12,355 nucleotides of DNA from an uncultured Eubacteriales bacterium (lineage in GTDB: Bacteria > Bacillota > Clostridia > Christensenellales > CAG-138): contig URSN01000053.1 of assembly GCA_900550525.1 (NCBI GenBank), positions 1 through 12,355 on the forward strand, read 5' to 3'. The translations under genes and the position numbers were made by a program. The notes under the pieces are model-generated. The model had not been told where the DNA came from, made no database searches, and saw nothing but the letters and a program-made list of their open reading frames with translations. Positions 6,347 to 12,355 of the stretch are shown piece by piece. Position 1 is the stretch's first letter, and each line of letters begins with the position of its first letter.

Positions 6347-8788
6347 ATGCGCATCCTGTTGGGCGGGCACAGCGGCTTCTGCTTCGGCGTGCGGCGCGCG
6401 GTGGAGATGGCCGAGCGCCTCTCGGCCCTGCCGGGCCGGCGCGTCTATACCTGCGGCCGGCTCATCCACAACGAGCAGGTGCTGCGCGCGCTGGCCGCGC
6501 GCGGCGTGACGGCCGTGGAGGACCCGTCCGCACTCGGCCCGGGCGATACGCTCATCCTTCGCGCCCACGGCGTGCCGCCGGAGGTGGAGGCGGCCTGCCG
6601 GGCGCGCGGCGTGACCGTGGCGGACGCCACCTGCCCGTTCGTCAAGCGCATCCACCGCCTCGTGGCGCAGGCGGCCGCGCAGGGCGTCGCCGCGCTCATC
6701 GCCGGCAGCGGGTCGCACCCGGAGGTTGTGGGCATCCGCGGCTATGCGCGCGCCGGAGCGTACGTGCTCGAGCGGCCGGAGGACGCCGCCGCGCTGCCCC
6801 GGCTCGAGCGGGCGTGCCTTGTGGCGCAGACGACGCTCGGCCGCGAGCGGTACGCCGAAATCGCCGCCGCCGTGCGGGCGCGCATGGACGTGCTCACGGT
6901 GCACGACACCATCTGCGACACCACGCGCCTGCGCCGCCGCGAGACGGAACTGATCGCCGCGCGCAGCACGCGGATGTTCGTGCTGGGCTCCCGCACGAGC
7001 GCCAATACGGCCGGGCTGGCCGCCATCGCAAAAAATCTGTGTGAAAACGCCGAAATGGTGGAGGATATCGATAAACTTTTTCTTGCCAATTTGCAATCCG
7101 ATGATATAATAGGTATGGTCGCGGGCGCATCGACGCCGGACTGGATGATTAGGGAGGTTGTACAACGAATGAGCGAACTGGAAACGACGACGATCGAAAC
7201 CATCGAAGCGGAAGCGCCCGCAGGGGAAATCGCCGTACCCACTGAACCCGTCGCCGAGGCGGCGGCAGCCGAGCCCGCAGCAGCCGAAACGGCGGCAGCG
7301 CCGGCCGAACCCGCGGCAGCCGAAGCGCCTGTGGCAGCCGAACCCGCGGCGGAGCCGGAGAGCGAGGCGCAGCCCGCTCAGGCCGAACCCGCTGCCGAGC
7401 CCGCAGCGCCGGCCGAAGCAGAGCAGCCTGCGGCTGATAAGGCGGAGGAATCTTCCGAGTTCGCTGAGGCGTTTGAAAAGACCCTGACGCGCATCCGCAA
7501 CGGGCAGATCATCAAGGGCACCGTGCTGCAGATCGTGGACGGCGAAGTGTATGTCAACGTCGGTTACAAGTCCGACGGCGTCATCCCCAAGAACGAGTAT
7601 TCCTCCGATCCGGATGCGGACCCGTCCGCGCAGCTCAAGGTGGGCGACGAGATCGAGGTCGAGGTGCTCAAGGTCAACGACGGCGAGGGCAACGTGCTCC
7701 TCTCCCACAAGAACGTGGAGAGCCGCAAGCTCTGGGACCAGCTCATGGCCGAGGAGGGCATCGAGGAGCGCGTGTTCGACGCCGTGGCCAAGGAGGCCGT
7801 CAAGGGCGGCATCATCGCCGACATCAACGGCATCCGCGCGTTCGTGCCCGCGTCGCAGGTCTCCAACAAATACATCGAGAACCTGAACGACTTTGTGGGC
7901 AAGCCCATGCGCCTGAAGGTGCTGGAGATCGACAAGCAGCGCAAGCGCATCGTCGCCTCGCAAAAGCAGGTGCTGCTGGCTGAGGCCGCCGCCGCCAAGC
8001 GCGCCAAGTGGGAGTCGCTCGTGGTCGGCAGCAAGGTCAAGGGCGTCGTGCGCCGCATCACCGATTTCGGCGCGTTCGTCGACATCGGCGGCATCGACGG
8101 CCTCGTGCACGTGACCGACGCCGCCTGGGGCCGCGTCAAGCACACGTCGGATGTGTTCACCATCGGCCAGGAGATCGAGGTGCTCATCCTCAACGTGGAC
8201 GTGGAGAAGGAGCGCGTGTCGCTGGGCTACAAGCAGCTCCAGCCCAAGCCCTGGTCCATGGCGGATAAGAAATACCCGGTCGGCTCCATCGTGGAGGGCA
8301 AGGTGGTGCGCATCGTGCCGTTCGGCGCGTTCGTCGCGCTCGAGTCCACGATCGATGGTCTCATCCACATCTCGCAGGTCGGCGTGCGCCGCATCGCCAA
8401 GGTGGAGGATGAGCTCAAGGTGGGCGACATCGTGCGCTGCAAGGTGCTCGATGTGAACACCGAGGCCAAGCGCATCAGCCTGAGCCGCCGCGAGGCGATC
8501 CTGGAGGAGCAGCCCGAGGTGGCCGAGCAGCTGCACGCCGAGCGCGAGCGCCAGCATCAGGAGCGCCAGGAGCAGCGCCAGCGCGACCGCGAGCAGCAGG
8601 CGCAGCGCCGCGAGCGCAGCGCCCGCAGCGCCGCGCAGGCCGACATGGGCGAGCGCAGGAGCGAGCGCAGCGACCGCCGCCGCCGCAGCAGCGAGGACGG
8701 CGACTACGAGCTGCCCCCGGTGCAGGCGACGACCACGTCCCTTGCGGACCTGTTCCAGGGCTTCAAGGCCGACGAGAGCGAGGACTGA
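6347..8788 (+). CDS. ispH-rpsA: Fused 4-hydroxy-3-methylbut-2-enyl diphosphate reductase (IspH) / ribosomal protein S1
   Basis: Encodes an 813-aa two-part protein. Residues 1 to about 275 are IspH, the last enzyme of the MEP isoprenoid pathway. Iron-sulfur ligands C12, C96 and C190 are present, with H41, H74, H124, E126 (HPEV), the SAN segment (218-220) and AGASTPD (259-265). An Ala/Pro/Glu-rich linker (about 303-366) follows. Four S1 RNA-binding domains then cover about 386-460, 487-535, 562-630 and 646-717, with a charged Arg/Gln/Glu tail to the end. A four-domain S1 is usual in Firmicutes, and the IspH/S1 fusion is known in Clostridia. ATG 6347 has GGAGG (6334-6338) 8 nt upstream and lies 3 nt after plsC. 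The boundary contains its own promoter, ribosome binding site and in-frame ATG (M275). A free S1 of 539 aa is therefore likely in addition to the fusion. Confidence 0.95.
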   Translation: MRILLGGHSGFCFGVRRAVEMAERLSALPGRRVYTCGRLIHNEQVLRALAARGVTAVEDPSALGPGDTLILRAHGVPPEVEAACRARGVTVADATCPFVKRIHRLVAQAAAQGVAALIAGSGSHPEVVGIRGYARAGAYVLERPEDAAALPRLERACLVAQTTLGRERYAEIAAAVRARMDVLTVHDTICDTTRLRRRETELIAARSTRMFVLGSRTSANTAGLAAIAKNLCENAEMVEDIDKLFLANLQSDDIIGMVAGASTPDWMIREVVQRMSELETTTIETIEAEAPAGEIAVPTEPVAEAAAAEPAAAETAAAPAEPAAAEAPVAAEPAAEPESEAQPAQAEPAAEPAAPAEAEQPAADKAEESSEFAEAFEKTLTRIRNGQIIKGTVLQIVDGEVYVNVGYKSDGVIPKNEYSSDPDADPSAQLKVGDEIEVEVLKVNDGEGNVLLSHKNVESRKLWDQLMAEEGIEERVFDAVAKEAVKGGIIADINGIRAFVPASQVSNKYIENLNDFVGKPMRLKVLEIDKQRKRIVASQKQVLLAEAAAAKRAKWESLVVGSKVKGVVRRITDFGAFVDIGGIDGLVHVTDAAWGRVKHTSDVFTIGQEIEVLILNVDVEKERVSLGYKQLQPKPWSMADKKYPVGSIVEGKVVRIVPFGAFVALESTIDGLIHISQVGVRRIAKVEDELKVGDIVRCKVLDVNTEAKRISLSRREAILEEQPEVAEQLHAERERQHQERQEQRQRDREQQAQRRERSARSAAQADMGERRSERSDRRRRSSEDGDYELPPVQATTTSLADLFQGFKADESED
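7083..7110 (+). promoter_or_regulatory. Internal promoter for the S1 half, inside the IspH coding region
   Basis: TTGCCA (7083-7088) is followed, 16 bp later, by TATAAT (7105-7110). A TG one base before the hexamer makes an extended -10. This is close to the sigma-70/sigma-A consensus and lies in a marked AT-rich dip. It is encoded by codons unusual for this genome, including two consecutive ATA isoleucine codons. Transcription would start near 7117, about 50 nt before the internal start codon of S1. Activity is inferred, not shown. Confidence 0.75.
7151..7171 (+). promoter_or_regulatory. Internal ribosome binding site and start codon for free S1
   Basis: AGGGAGGT (7151-7158) is a strong Shine-Dalgarno sequence placed 10 nt before an in-frame ATG (7169-7171, codon 275 of the fusion). 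It falls right after the last conserved IspH motif and before the linker of S1. It would give a 539-aa stand-alone S1 in the same frame. Confidence 0.75.
7256..7446 (+). repeat. Degenerate Ala/Pro/Glu-coding repeats (IspH-S1 linker)
   Basis: Imperfect direct repeats based on gccgaacccgcggc occur, with exact copies at 7304-7317 and 7337-7350 and a partial copy at 7382-7392. They encode an AEPAA-type low-complexity stretch (about residues 303-366 of the fusion). This is probably a flexible linker. Repeat number may vary between strains and is prone to assembly error. Confidence 0.75.
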
Positions 8789-8823
8789 CCCGCGCGCGGG
8801 AGAGCAAACCAACCGTCATGCAC

Positions 8824-8848
8824 GCGCCTCTGCTTGCGGAGGCGCTTT
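8824..8848 (+). terminator. Hairpin terminator after ispH-rpsA
   Basis: A 9-bp stem (8824-8832 with 8837-8845, one G-U pair) and a CTTG tetraloop are followed by TTTGCAT. It lies in the gap between the S1 stop and the next gene. The T tract is short, so termination may be partial and some read-through into the downstream gene is possible. Confidence 0.65.
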
Positions 8849-8876
8849 GCATAGAATCAAGCGAGGAGCTGAACAC

Positions 8877-9284
8877 ATGGATATCAAGAAACTGGCTGAG
8901 CTCATGGGCAAGTATGCCCACGGCTATTTTGCGACCGTCGACGAGGCGGGCTTCCCGGACCTGCGCGGCTGGGAATTCCAGTACGAAAAGGACGGCCGCC
9001 TGTACTTCACCACCTCCAGCGAGAAGGCCGTCTACCGTCAGATGATGGCCAACCCGAAGGTGGCCTATGCCTGCCAGGGGAACGGCTATACCGTGCGCGT
9101 GAGCGGCACGGCCGTCGTCGTGACGGACGCGGCGGAGCGCGCCGCCGTCTATGCGGCGATGGACCCCGGCGTGCAGGCGCGCTACGCCACGCCGGAGGAC
9201 GGCGGGTTCACCGCGTTCTACATCGAGCACGGCGTGGCCAAGTACGCCAAGGACGGCGAGGGCTTCACCTCGTTCAAATTCTGA
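8877..9284 (+). CDS. Pyridoxamine 5'-phosphate oxidase-fold family protein
   Basis: Encodes a 135-aa soluble protein resembling the small split-barrel flavin-binding proteins of the pyridoxamine 5'-phosphate oxidase-like superfamily. Visible family features are an N-terminal helix, HGYFATVDEAGFPDLRGW (about 15-32), RLYFTTSSEKAVYRQMMANPKVA (about 41-63) and VRVSGTAVVV (about 73-82). Small members usually bind FMN or F420 and often have unknown or reductase activities. True vitamin B6 synthesis (PdxH) is not supported, because the protein is much shorter than PdxH. ATG 8877 has GAGGAG (8863-8868) 8 nt upstream. No clear promoter is visible, so it may depend partly on read-through of the hairpin before it. 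Its TGA stop directly abuts the stop of the convergent symporter gene. Confidence 0.85.
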   Translation: MDIKKLAELMGKYAHGYFATVDEAGFPDLRGWEFQYEKDGRLYFTTSSEKAVYRQMMANPKVAYACQGNGYTVRVSGTAVVVTDAAERAAVYAAMDPGVQARYATPEDGGFTAFYIEHGVAKYAKDGEGFTSFKF

Positions 9285-10646
9285 TCAGAGCGCCGCGCCG
9301 CGCCCGCCGGAGGATCTCTCCGGCGGGCGCTTTGTCTGTTGACGCGACAGCAGCACGAGCGCGAGCAGGTTCGGCAAGGCCATGCACATGTTCAGCACCT
9401 CCGAGACGCGCCACGCCAGCGCGAGCGGCGCCACCGCGCCGAGCACGCACAGCCCCATGTACGCCGCCAGGTACGGGCGCACCGCGCGCGGGCCGAACAG
9501 GTAGGCGGCGCACTGCGCGCCGTAGAGCGAGAAGCTCAGCATGCTCGAGAAAGCGAACAACAGCAGCAGCAGCGCCAGCAGCAGGCTTGCGCCCATGCCG
9601 CCAAAGCGCGTGGCGAACGCCGCCGCAACGATCGACCCGGCGGCCGCGTCGCTGCCAAAGTCGAGCGGCACGCCGGACACGAGCACGACGAGCGCCGTCA
9701 GCGTGCACATCACGACCGTATCCAGAAACACCTCGAAGATGCCGTAGAGCGCCTGCCGCTCCGGCGCGGCGCCGTCCGCCGCCGCATGCGCGATGGCCGC
9801 CGTGCCCAGCCCGGCCTCGTGCGTGAACACGCCGCGCGCGACGCCCACGCGGAACGCCTGATCGAGCGTGATCCCGGCCGCGCCGCCCAGCGCCGCCTCC
9901 GGCGAGAAGGCGCCGCGCACGATGGCAAGGAGCGCCGGGCCGACCGCCTCCGTCCGCCCGAGCAGCACGACCGCCGCGCCGCCGATGTACAGCACGCTCA
10001 TCAGGGGCACCAGCAGCGCCGCCGCGCGGCCCACGCGCTTGCTGCCGCCCAGCACCGCGCGCCCGATCAGCAGCGCCACGGCCACGCCCGTGAGGAGGGC
10101 GATGCGCCGCGCCGCCCGGTCCGACAGGCCGCCCGCGAGCGCGCGCGCCGCCGTCACCACCGATTCGGCCACCGTGTTGACCTGCGCCATGTTGCCCATG
10201 CCCAGCGCCGCCAGCGCCGCGCACAGGGCGAACGCGGGCGCGAGGAAATGCCAGCGCGCCGGCAGCCCGCGCTCGATGTAGCACATCGGCCCGCCCGCAA
10301 AGCCGCCGCCCGCCGCGCGGCGGCGAAAGCGCATCGCATACAGGATCTCGGCGTATTTGAGCGCCATGCCCAGCAGCGCGCTCACCCACATCCAGAAGAT
10401 CGCGCCCGGCCCGCCCAGCAGCAGCGCGCCGGCCGTGCCCGCGATATTGCCCGTGCCGATGGGCGCCGCCAGCGACGTGGCCGCCGCCTCGAACGGCGAT
10501 ACCGTCCGCCCGTTTTCCGCGCCGCCGCAAAAGAACGCCCTGACCGACGGCAGGAAGCGCCGCACCTGCACAAAGCGCGTTTTGACCGTGAAATACGCTC
10601 CCGCCAGCAACAGCAGCCGCGATACGACCGTTTCCAGCCGGCCCAC
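9285..10646 (-). CDS. Sodium:alanine/glycine symporter family protein (AGCS)
   Basis: Encodes a 453-aa polytopic membrane protein of the alanine or glycine:cation symporter family, importing small amino acids with Na+ (or H+). The family signature is clear: TSLAAPIGTGNIAGTAGALL (57-76), then GGPGAIFWMWVSALLGMALK (78-97), with FAGGPMCYIERGL (116-128) and GNMAQVNTVAES (151-162) after it. Multiple hydrophobic segments run to the C-terminus. The start is GTG at 10644-10646 (minus strand). AGGGGG, complementary to 10654-10659, lies 7 nt upstream. The protein is slightly shorter at the N-terminus than many relatives, so the first membrane segment is short. The C-terminal tail is soluble and overlaps the neighbour's terminator. 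The gene stands alone on its strand, divergent from the VanZ-like gene. Substrate cannot be narrowed beyond small neutral amino acids. Confidence 0.93.
   Translation of the reverse strand: MGRLETVVSRLLLLAGAYFTVKTRFVQVRRFLPSVRAFFCGGAENGRTVSPFEAAATSLAAPIGTGNIAGTAGALLLGGPGAIFWMWVSALLGMALKYAEILYAMRFRRRAAGGGFAGGPMCYIERGLPARWHFLAPAFALCAALAALGMGNMAQVNTVAESVVTAARALAGGLSDRAARRIALLTGVAVALLIGRAVLGGSKRVGRAAALLVPLMSVLYIGGAAVVLLGRTEAVGPALLAIVRGAFSPEAALGGAAGITLDQAFRVGVARGVFTHEAGLGTAAIAHAAADGAAPERQALYGIFEVFLDTVVMCTLTALVVLVSGVPLDFGSDAAAGSIVAAAFATRFGGMGASLLLALLLLLFAFSSMLSFSLYGAQCAAYLFGPRAVRPYLAAYMGLCVLGAVAPLALAWRVSEVLNMCMALPNLLALVLLSRQQTKRPPERSSGGRGAAL
9300..9334 (+). terminator. Intrinsic terminator of the PPOX-like gene, inside the symporter's 3' coding end
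   Basis: A 13-bp perfect stem (9300-9312 with 9318-9330), with loop GATCT, is followed by TTTGTCTGTT on the plus strand, 15 nt after the stop of the PPOX-like gene. The hairpin lies within the last 16 codons of the minus-strand symporter gene. On the minus strand it has no T tract behind it and should not terminate that gene. Confidence 0.8.
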
Positions 10647-10651
10647 CCCCG

Positions 10652-10680
10652 TTCCCCCTGCGCGAAGAATGTGCTATACT
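10652..10680 (+). promoter_or_regulatory. Extended -10 promoter for the VanZ-like/nitrilase genes
   Basis: TGCTATACT (10672-10680 with its preceding T) gives an extended -10, with TATACT at 10675-10680. The hexamer 17 bp upstream (TTCCCC, 10652-10657) is a poor -35, so recognition would rest on the extended -10. It lies in the AT-rich part of the 64-nt divergent gap, about 30 nt before the gene start. Confidence 0.55.
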
Positions 10681-10699
10681 GGTACATCATATTGCACAA
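10673..10699 (-). promoter_or_regulatory. Possible promoter of the symporter gene, overlapping the divergent one
   Basis: On the minus strand TATAGC (plus-strand positions 10673-10678) overlaps the plus-strand TATACT by 4 bp. TTGTGC lies 15 bp further upstream (10694-10699). The spacing is short and the match is modest, but any symporter promoter must lie in this 64-nt gap or inside the neighbouring gene. Confidence 0.35.
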
Positions 10700-10710
10700 G
10701 GGGGCTTGGC

Positions 10711-11181
10711 ATGACGGAAGCGGTGCGCAGGCGGCTGTTCGCCGCGCTGCTGTGGACGATCACGGCGATCTGGCTTTTGCTCATCTGGCGCATGTCCGCC
10801 CAGACGGGAGAGCAGAGCAGCGGCGTCTCCGGGCGGCTCGCCGCATGGCTGCTGCCGGGGGCGGACGCGCGCGCGCACGCCGCGCTCGAGCCGCTGCTGC
10901 GCAAGGGCGCGCACATGGCCGAATACGCCGTGCTCGCCTGCCTGGTGTCGCTCTGGTAGCAGGCAAGCGGCGTGCCGCATCCGGTGCGCGCGGCGCTGGT
11001 GTGCGCCGTGCTGGCGGCCGCGCTGGACGAGTGCCACCAGCTGTTCGTGCCCGGGCGTGCCGGGCGCGTGGGGGACGTGGCCGTCGATGTGATCGGCTCC
11101 GCGGCCGGGCTGTTCCTCTTTGCGCTCGTGCGGCGCGGCCTGCGCCGCCTGCGCCGGCGCCGGGCGGAGCGTGCCGGATGA
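10711..11181 (+). pseudogene. VanZ-like family membrane protein, interrupted by one in-frame TAG
   Basis: The reading frame from ATG 10711 (AAGGGGG at 10698-10704, 6-nt spacing) to TGA 11179-11181 would encode a 156-residue VanZ-like protein. It shows an N-terminal membrane helix with the WRMSAQTGEQSSGVSG segment (about 26-41), then LLRKGAHMAEYAVLACL, then DECHQLFVPGRAGRVGDVAVDVIG, and an Arg-rich C-terminus. All typical VanZ-like blocks are present and in one frame. The only break is TAG at 10957-10959, after 82 codons. No frameshift is seen. A GTG at 10972 could restart a 69-aa C-terminal half, but it has only a weak ribosome binding site. The function of these proteins is largely unknown; VanZ itself gives low-level teicoplanin resistance. 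It is either a recent nonsense mutation, a sequence error, or read through. The nitrilase-type gene follows after 25 nt, probably in the same transcript. Confidence 0.8.
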
Positions 11182-11206
11182 GTGGCGCGGCGGGAGGAGG
11201 AGTGAG

Positions 11207-12088
11207 ATGAGACCGCTCAGGATCGCCCTGCTGCAAATCGCCCCGTGCGGCACGGAGGCGGAGAACCTGGAAAAGGGGCTCGCCTGCTGCCGCAGGGCAA
11301 AGGCGATGGGCGCGGACATCGCGCTGTTTCCCGAGATGTGGAGCAACGGCTACCGCATCGCCGGCCGGCCCGCGGCGCAGTGGACGGCGGAGGCCGTCGC
11401 GCCGGACGGCCCGTTCGTATCCGCGTTCGGCCGCCTGGCCGCGCAGCTCGACATGGCCATCGCCGTCACGCTGCTGGAGCGGCACGCCCCGGCGCCGCGC
11501 AACACGCTCGTGCTGTTCGACCGGCACGGCAGCCGCCGCCTCGTCTACGCCAAGGTGCACACCTGCGATTTTGACGCGGAGCGGGCGCTCACGCCCGGGG
11601 AGGATTTCTACGTCGCGCCGCTGGACACCGCCTGCGGACAGGTGCAGCTCGGCGCGATGATCTGTTTTGACCGGGAGTTCCCCGAGAGCGCGCGCATCCT
11701 GATGCGCAAGGGGGCGGAGCTCATCCTCGTCCCCAACGCCTGCCCGATGGAGATCAACCGCCTTTCGCAGCTGCGCGCCCGTGCGTTTGAGAACATGCTC
11801 GCCGTCGCCACCTGCAACTATCCCGCCGGCGTGCCGGACTGCAACGGCCGCTCCAGCGTGGTTGACGGCGTGGCCTACCCGCCCGGCGCGGCGGAATCGC
11901 GCGACACCTGCATCCTGCTGGCGGGCGGGGAGGAGGGCGTGTACCTTGCCGCGCTCGATCTGGAGCGGCTGCGCGCGTACCGCGCGCGCGAGGTGCATGG
12001 CGACGCCTACCGCCGCCCCGGCCGCTACGGGCTGCTGTGCGCGGAGGGGAAGGCCGCGCCGTTTTTGCGGCCCGACAGCCGGCCATAG
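11207..12088 (+). CDS. Carbon-nitrogen hydrolase (nitrilase superfamily amidase)
   Basis: Encodes a 293-aa cytosolic amidohydrolase of the nitrilase superfamily. The Glu-Lys-Cys catalytic triad can be assigned: E43 in LFPEMWSNGY, K116 in YAKVHTC, and C153 in GAMICFDREFPES. VPNACPM (175-181) and RAFENMLAVATCNY follow in the expected order. The length is typical. The family hydrolyses linear amides (for example N-carbamoylputrescine, omega-amides or deaminated glutathione); which one applies here cannot be told from the sequence. ATG 11207 is preceded by a strong GGAGGAGGAG run (11193-11202) at close spacing. It probably shares the VanZ-like gene's promoter. Its stop is TAG. No canonical terminator follows: the hairpin behind it has an A-run instead of a T tract. 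Confidence 0.9.
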   Translation: MRPLRIALLQIAPCGTEAENLEKGLACCRRAKAMGADIALFPEMWSNGYRIAGRPAAQWTAEAVAPDGPFVSAFGRLAAQLDMAIAVTLLERHAPAPRNTLVLFDRHGSRRLVYAKVHTCDFDAERALTPGEDFYVAPLDTACGQVQLGAMICFDREFPESARILMRKGAELILVPNACPMEINRLSQLRARAFENMLAVATCNYPAGVPDCNGRSSVVDGVAYPPGAAESRDTCILLAGGEEGVYLAALDLERLRAYRAREVHGDAYRRPGRYGLLCAEGKAAPFLRPDSRP

Positions 12089-12096
12089 CGGGGCGC

Positions 12097-12124
12097 GGCC
12101 GCCCGCTGCGGCGGGGGAGCGGCC
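12097..12124. other. Bulged GC-rich stem-loop after the nitrilase gene
   Basis: GGCCGC (12097-12102) pairs with GCGGCC (12119-12124), and CCGC (12103-12106) with GCGG (12111-12114). There is a TGCG loop and a GGGA bulge. Seven A residues, not T residues, follow on the plus strand (12134-12140). It is therefore not a canonical terminator in either direction, though it may still protect the 3' end of the transcript. Confidence 0.4.
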
Positions 12125-12133
12125 CGAAGCCGT

Positions 12134-12284
12134 GAAAAAAACGGGGGCGGGAACCCAAAAAAGAGGGAGCAGCCCCCACCAAAAATACACAAGAACCCCC
12201 CAAACCCGAACAAGCAAGGCAAAAAAAAACAGAAACAGAAGCACCCCCCCCTACCCGGCAACACCCAGCACACAAACGGCGAAC
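12134..12284. other. T-depleted, A/C-rich tract with homopolymer runs
   Basis: Only two T residues (12186 and 12252) occur in these 151 nt. Runs of A (up to nine) and C (up to eight) are frequent, so the minus strand is G/T-rich. No gene, terminator or known repeat unit is recognisable. Composition returns to normal after about 12298. It could be low-quality or chimeric assembly, or a real strand-biased intergenic element with G-runs on the minus strand. Confidence 0.6.
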
Positions 12285-12355
12285 TCGACACCAAGGATAC
12301 CGGCCCTATGCACGCCGGCAATCCTACCGATATGCCCGGTACAGACGCGCACGCG

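Noticed and set aside
8789..8800. Palindrome CCCGCGCGCGGG right after the S1 stop
   Set aside because: A 12-nt self-complementary GC run is common at this base composition and leaves no loop for a stable hairpin; no T tract follows.
5615..8812. A 1065-codon open frame on the minus strand opposite cmk, plsC and ispH-rpsA
   Set aside because: It is antisense to four well-recognised genes, and its translation is His/Leu/Arg-rich low complexity. Long antisense frames are expected at this GC content because the stop complements TTA, CTA and TCA are rare in the sense codons.
8852..8857. TAGAAT as a -10 for the PPOX-like gene
   Set aside because: No -35 lies at 16-18 bp, and the implied transcript start (about 8864) would fall within the ribosome binding site.
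10957..10959. Reassignment of TAG to an amino acid in this genome
   Set aside because: TAG is the natural stop of surE, plsC and the nitrilase gene at the expected family lengths, so general recoding is not supported.
9339..11210. A 623-codon plus-strand frame opposite the symporter
   Set aside because: It is antisense to a clear AGCS gene, is Arg/Ala/His-rich, and runs out of frame through the VanZ-like gene; a GC-driven shadow.
10781..12244. A 487-codon minus-strand frame opposite the VanZ-like and nitrilase genes
   Set aside because: It is antisense to recognised genes, shows no family motif, and begins in the T-depleted tract.
12025..12321. A 98-codon minus-strand frame at the window end
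   Set aside because: Its Phe/Gly/Cys/Pro-rich translation simply reflects the G/T-rich minus strand of the abnormal tract; no convincing ribosome binding site or homology.

Overview
The window is very GC-rich (about 70 % by eye), densely packed bacterial chromosome. Several points suggest a GC-rich gut-type member of the Clostridia, in the direction of Christensenellales or Oscillospirales (inference, low resolution). These are the cmk-plsC-ispH::rpsA gene order, the fusion of IspH to ribosomal protein S1, a four-domain S1, the BaiN/HI0933-type flavoprotein, and strong GGAGG ribosome binding sites. All genes use the standard code, with TAG as a normal stop in at least three of them. No phage, transposon, CRISPR or RNA gene was seen.

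Layout. 14-2053 is the ferrous iron transporter FeoB, closed by a clear intrinsic terminator. 2169-8788 is one tight same-strand run: surE, a MurR/RpiR-type SIS-domain regulator, a BaiN-like flavoprotein, cmk, plsC and the ispH::rpsA fusion. From the regulator to the fusion, genes overlap or lie at most 3 nt apart. The fusion carries a near-consensus promoter and a strong internal ribosome binding site exactly at the IspH/S1 boundary, so S1 is probably also made as a separate protein. A hairpin terminator follows, then a small pyridoxamine-phosphate-oxidase-fold protein (8877-9284).

This small gene is convergent with an AGCS-family sodium:amino acid symporter on the minus strand (9285-10646). 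The two stop codons abut, and the terminator of the plus-strand gene lies inside the 3' end of the symporter gene. A 64-nt divergent region (10647-10710) with overlapping -10 elements separates the symporter from a VanZ-like membrane protein gene. That gene is intact apart from one in-frame TAG codon. It is followed by a nitrilase-superfamily amidohydrolase (11207-12088).

The last 267 nt hold no gene I can support. Within them, 12134-12284 has only two T residues in 151 nt, quite unlike the rest of the window. It is either a sequencing or assembly artefact or an unusual strand-biased element.

Biologically the main run is housekeeping: nucleotide salvage and phosphorylation (SurE, Cmk), phospholipid synthesis (PlsC), isoprenoid precursor synthesis (IspH) and translation (S1). 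I see no defence or biosynthetic gene cluster. The points most worth following up are the promoter and start buried in the IspH/S1 fusion, the amber codon in the VanZ-like gene, and the T-depleted tail.
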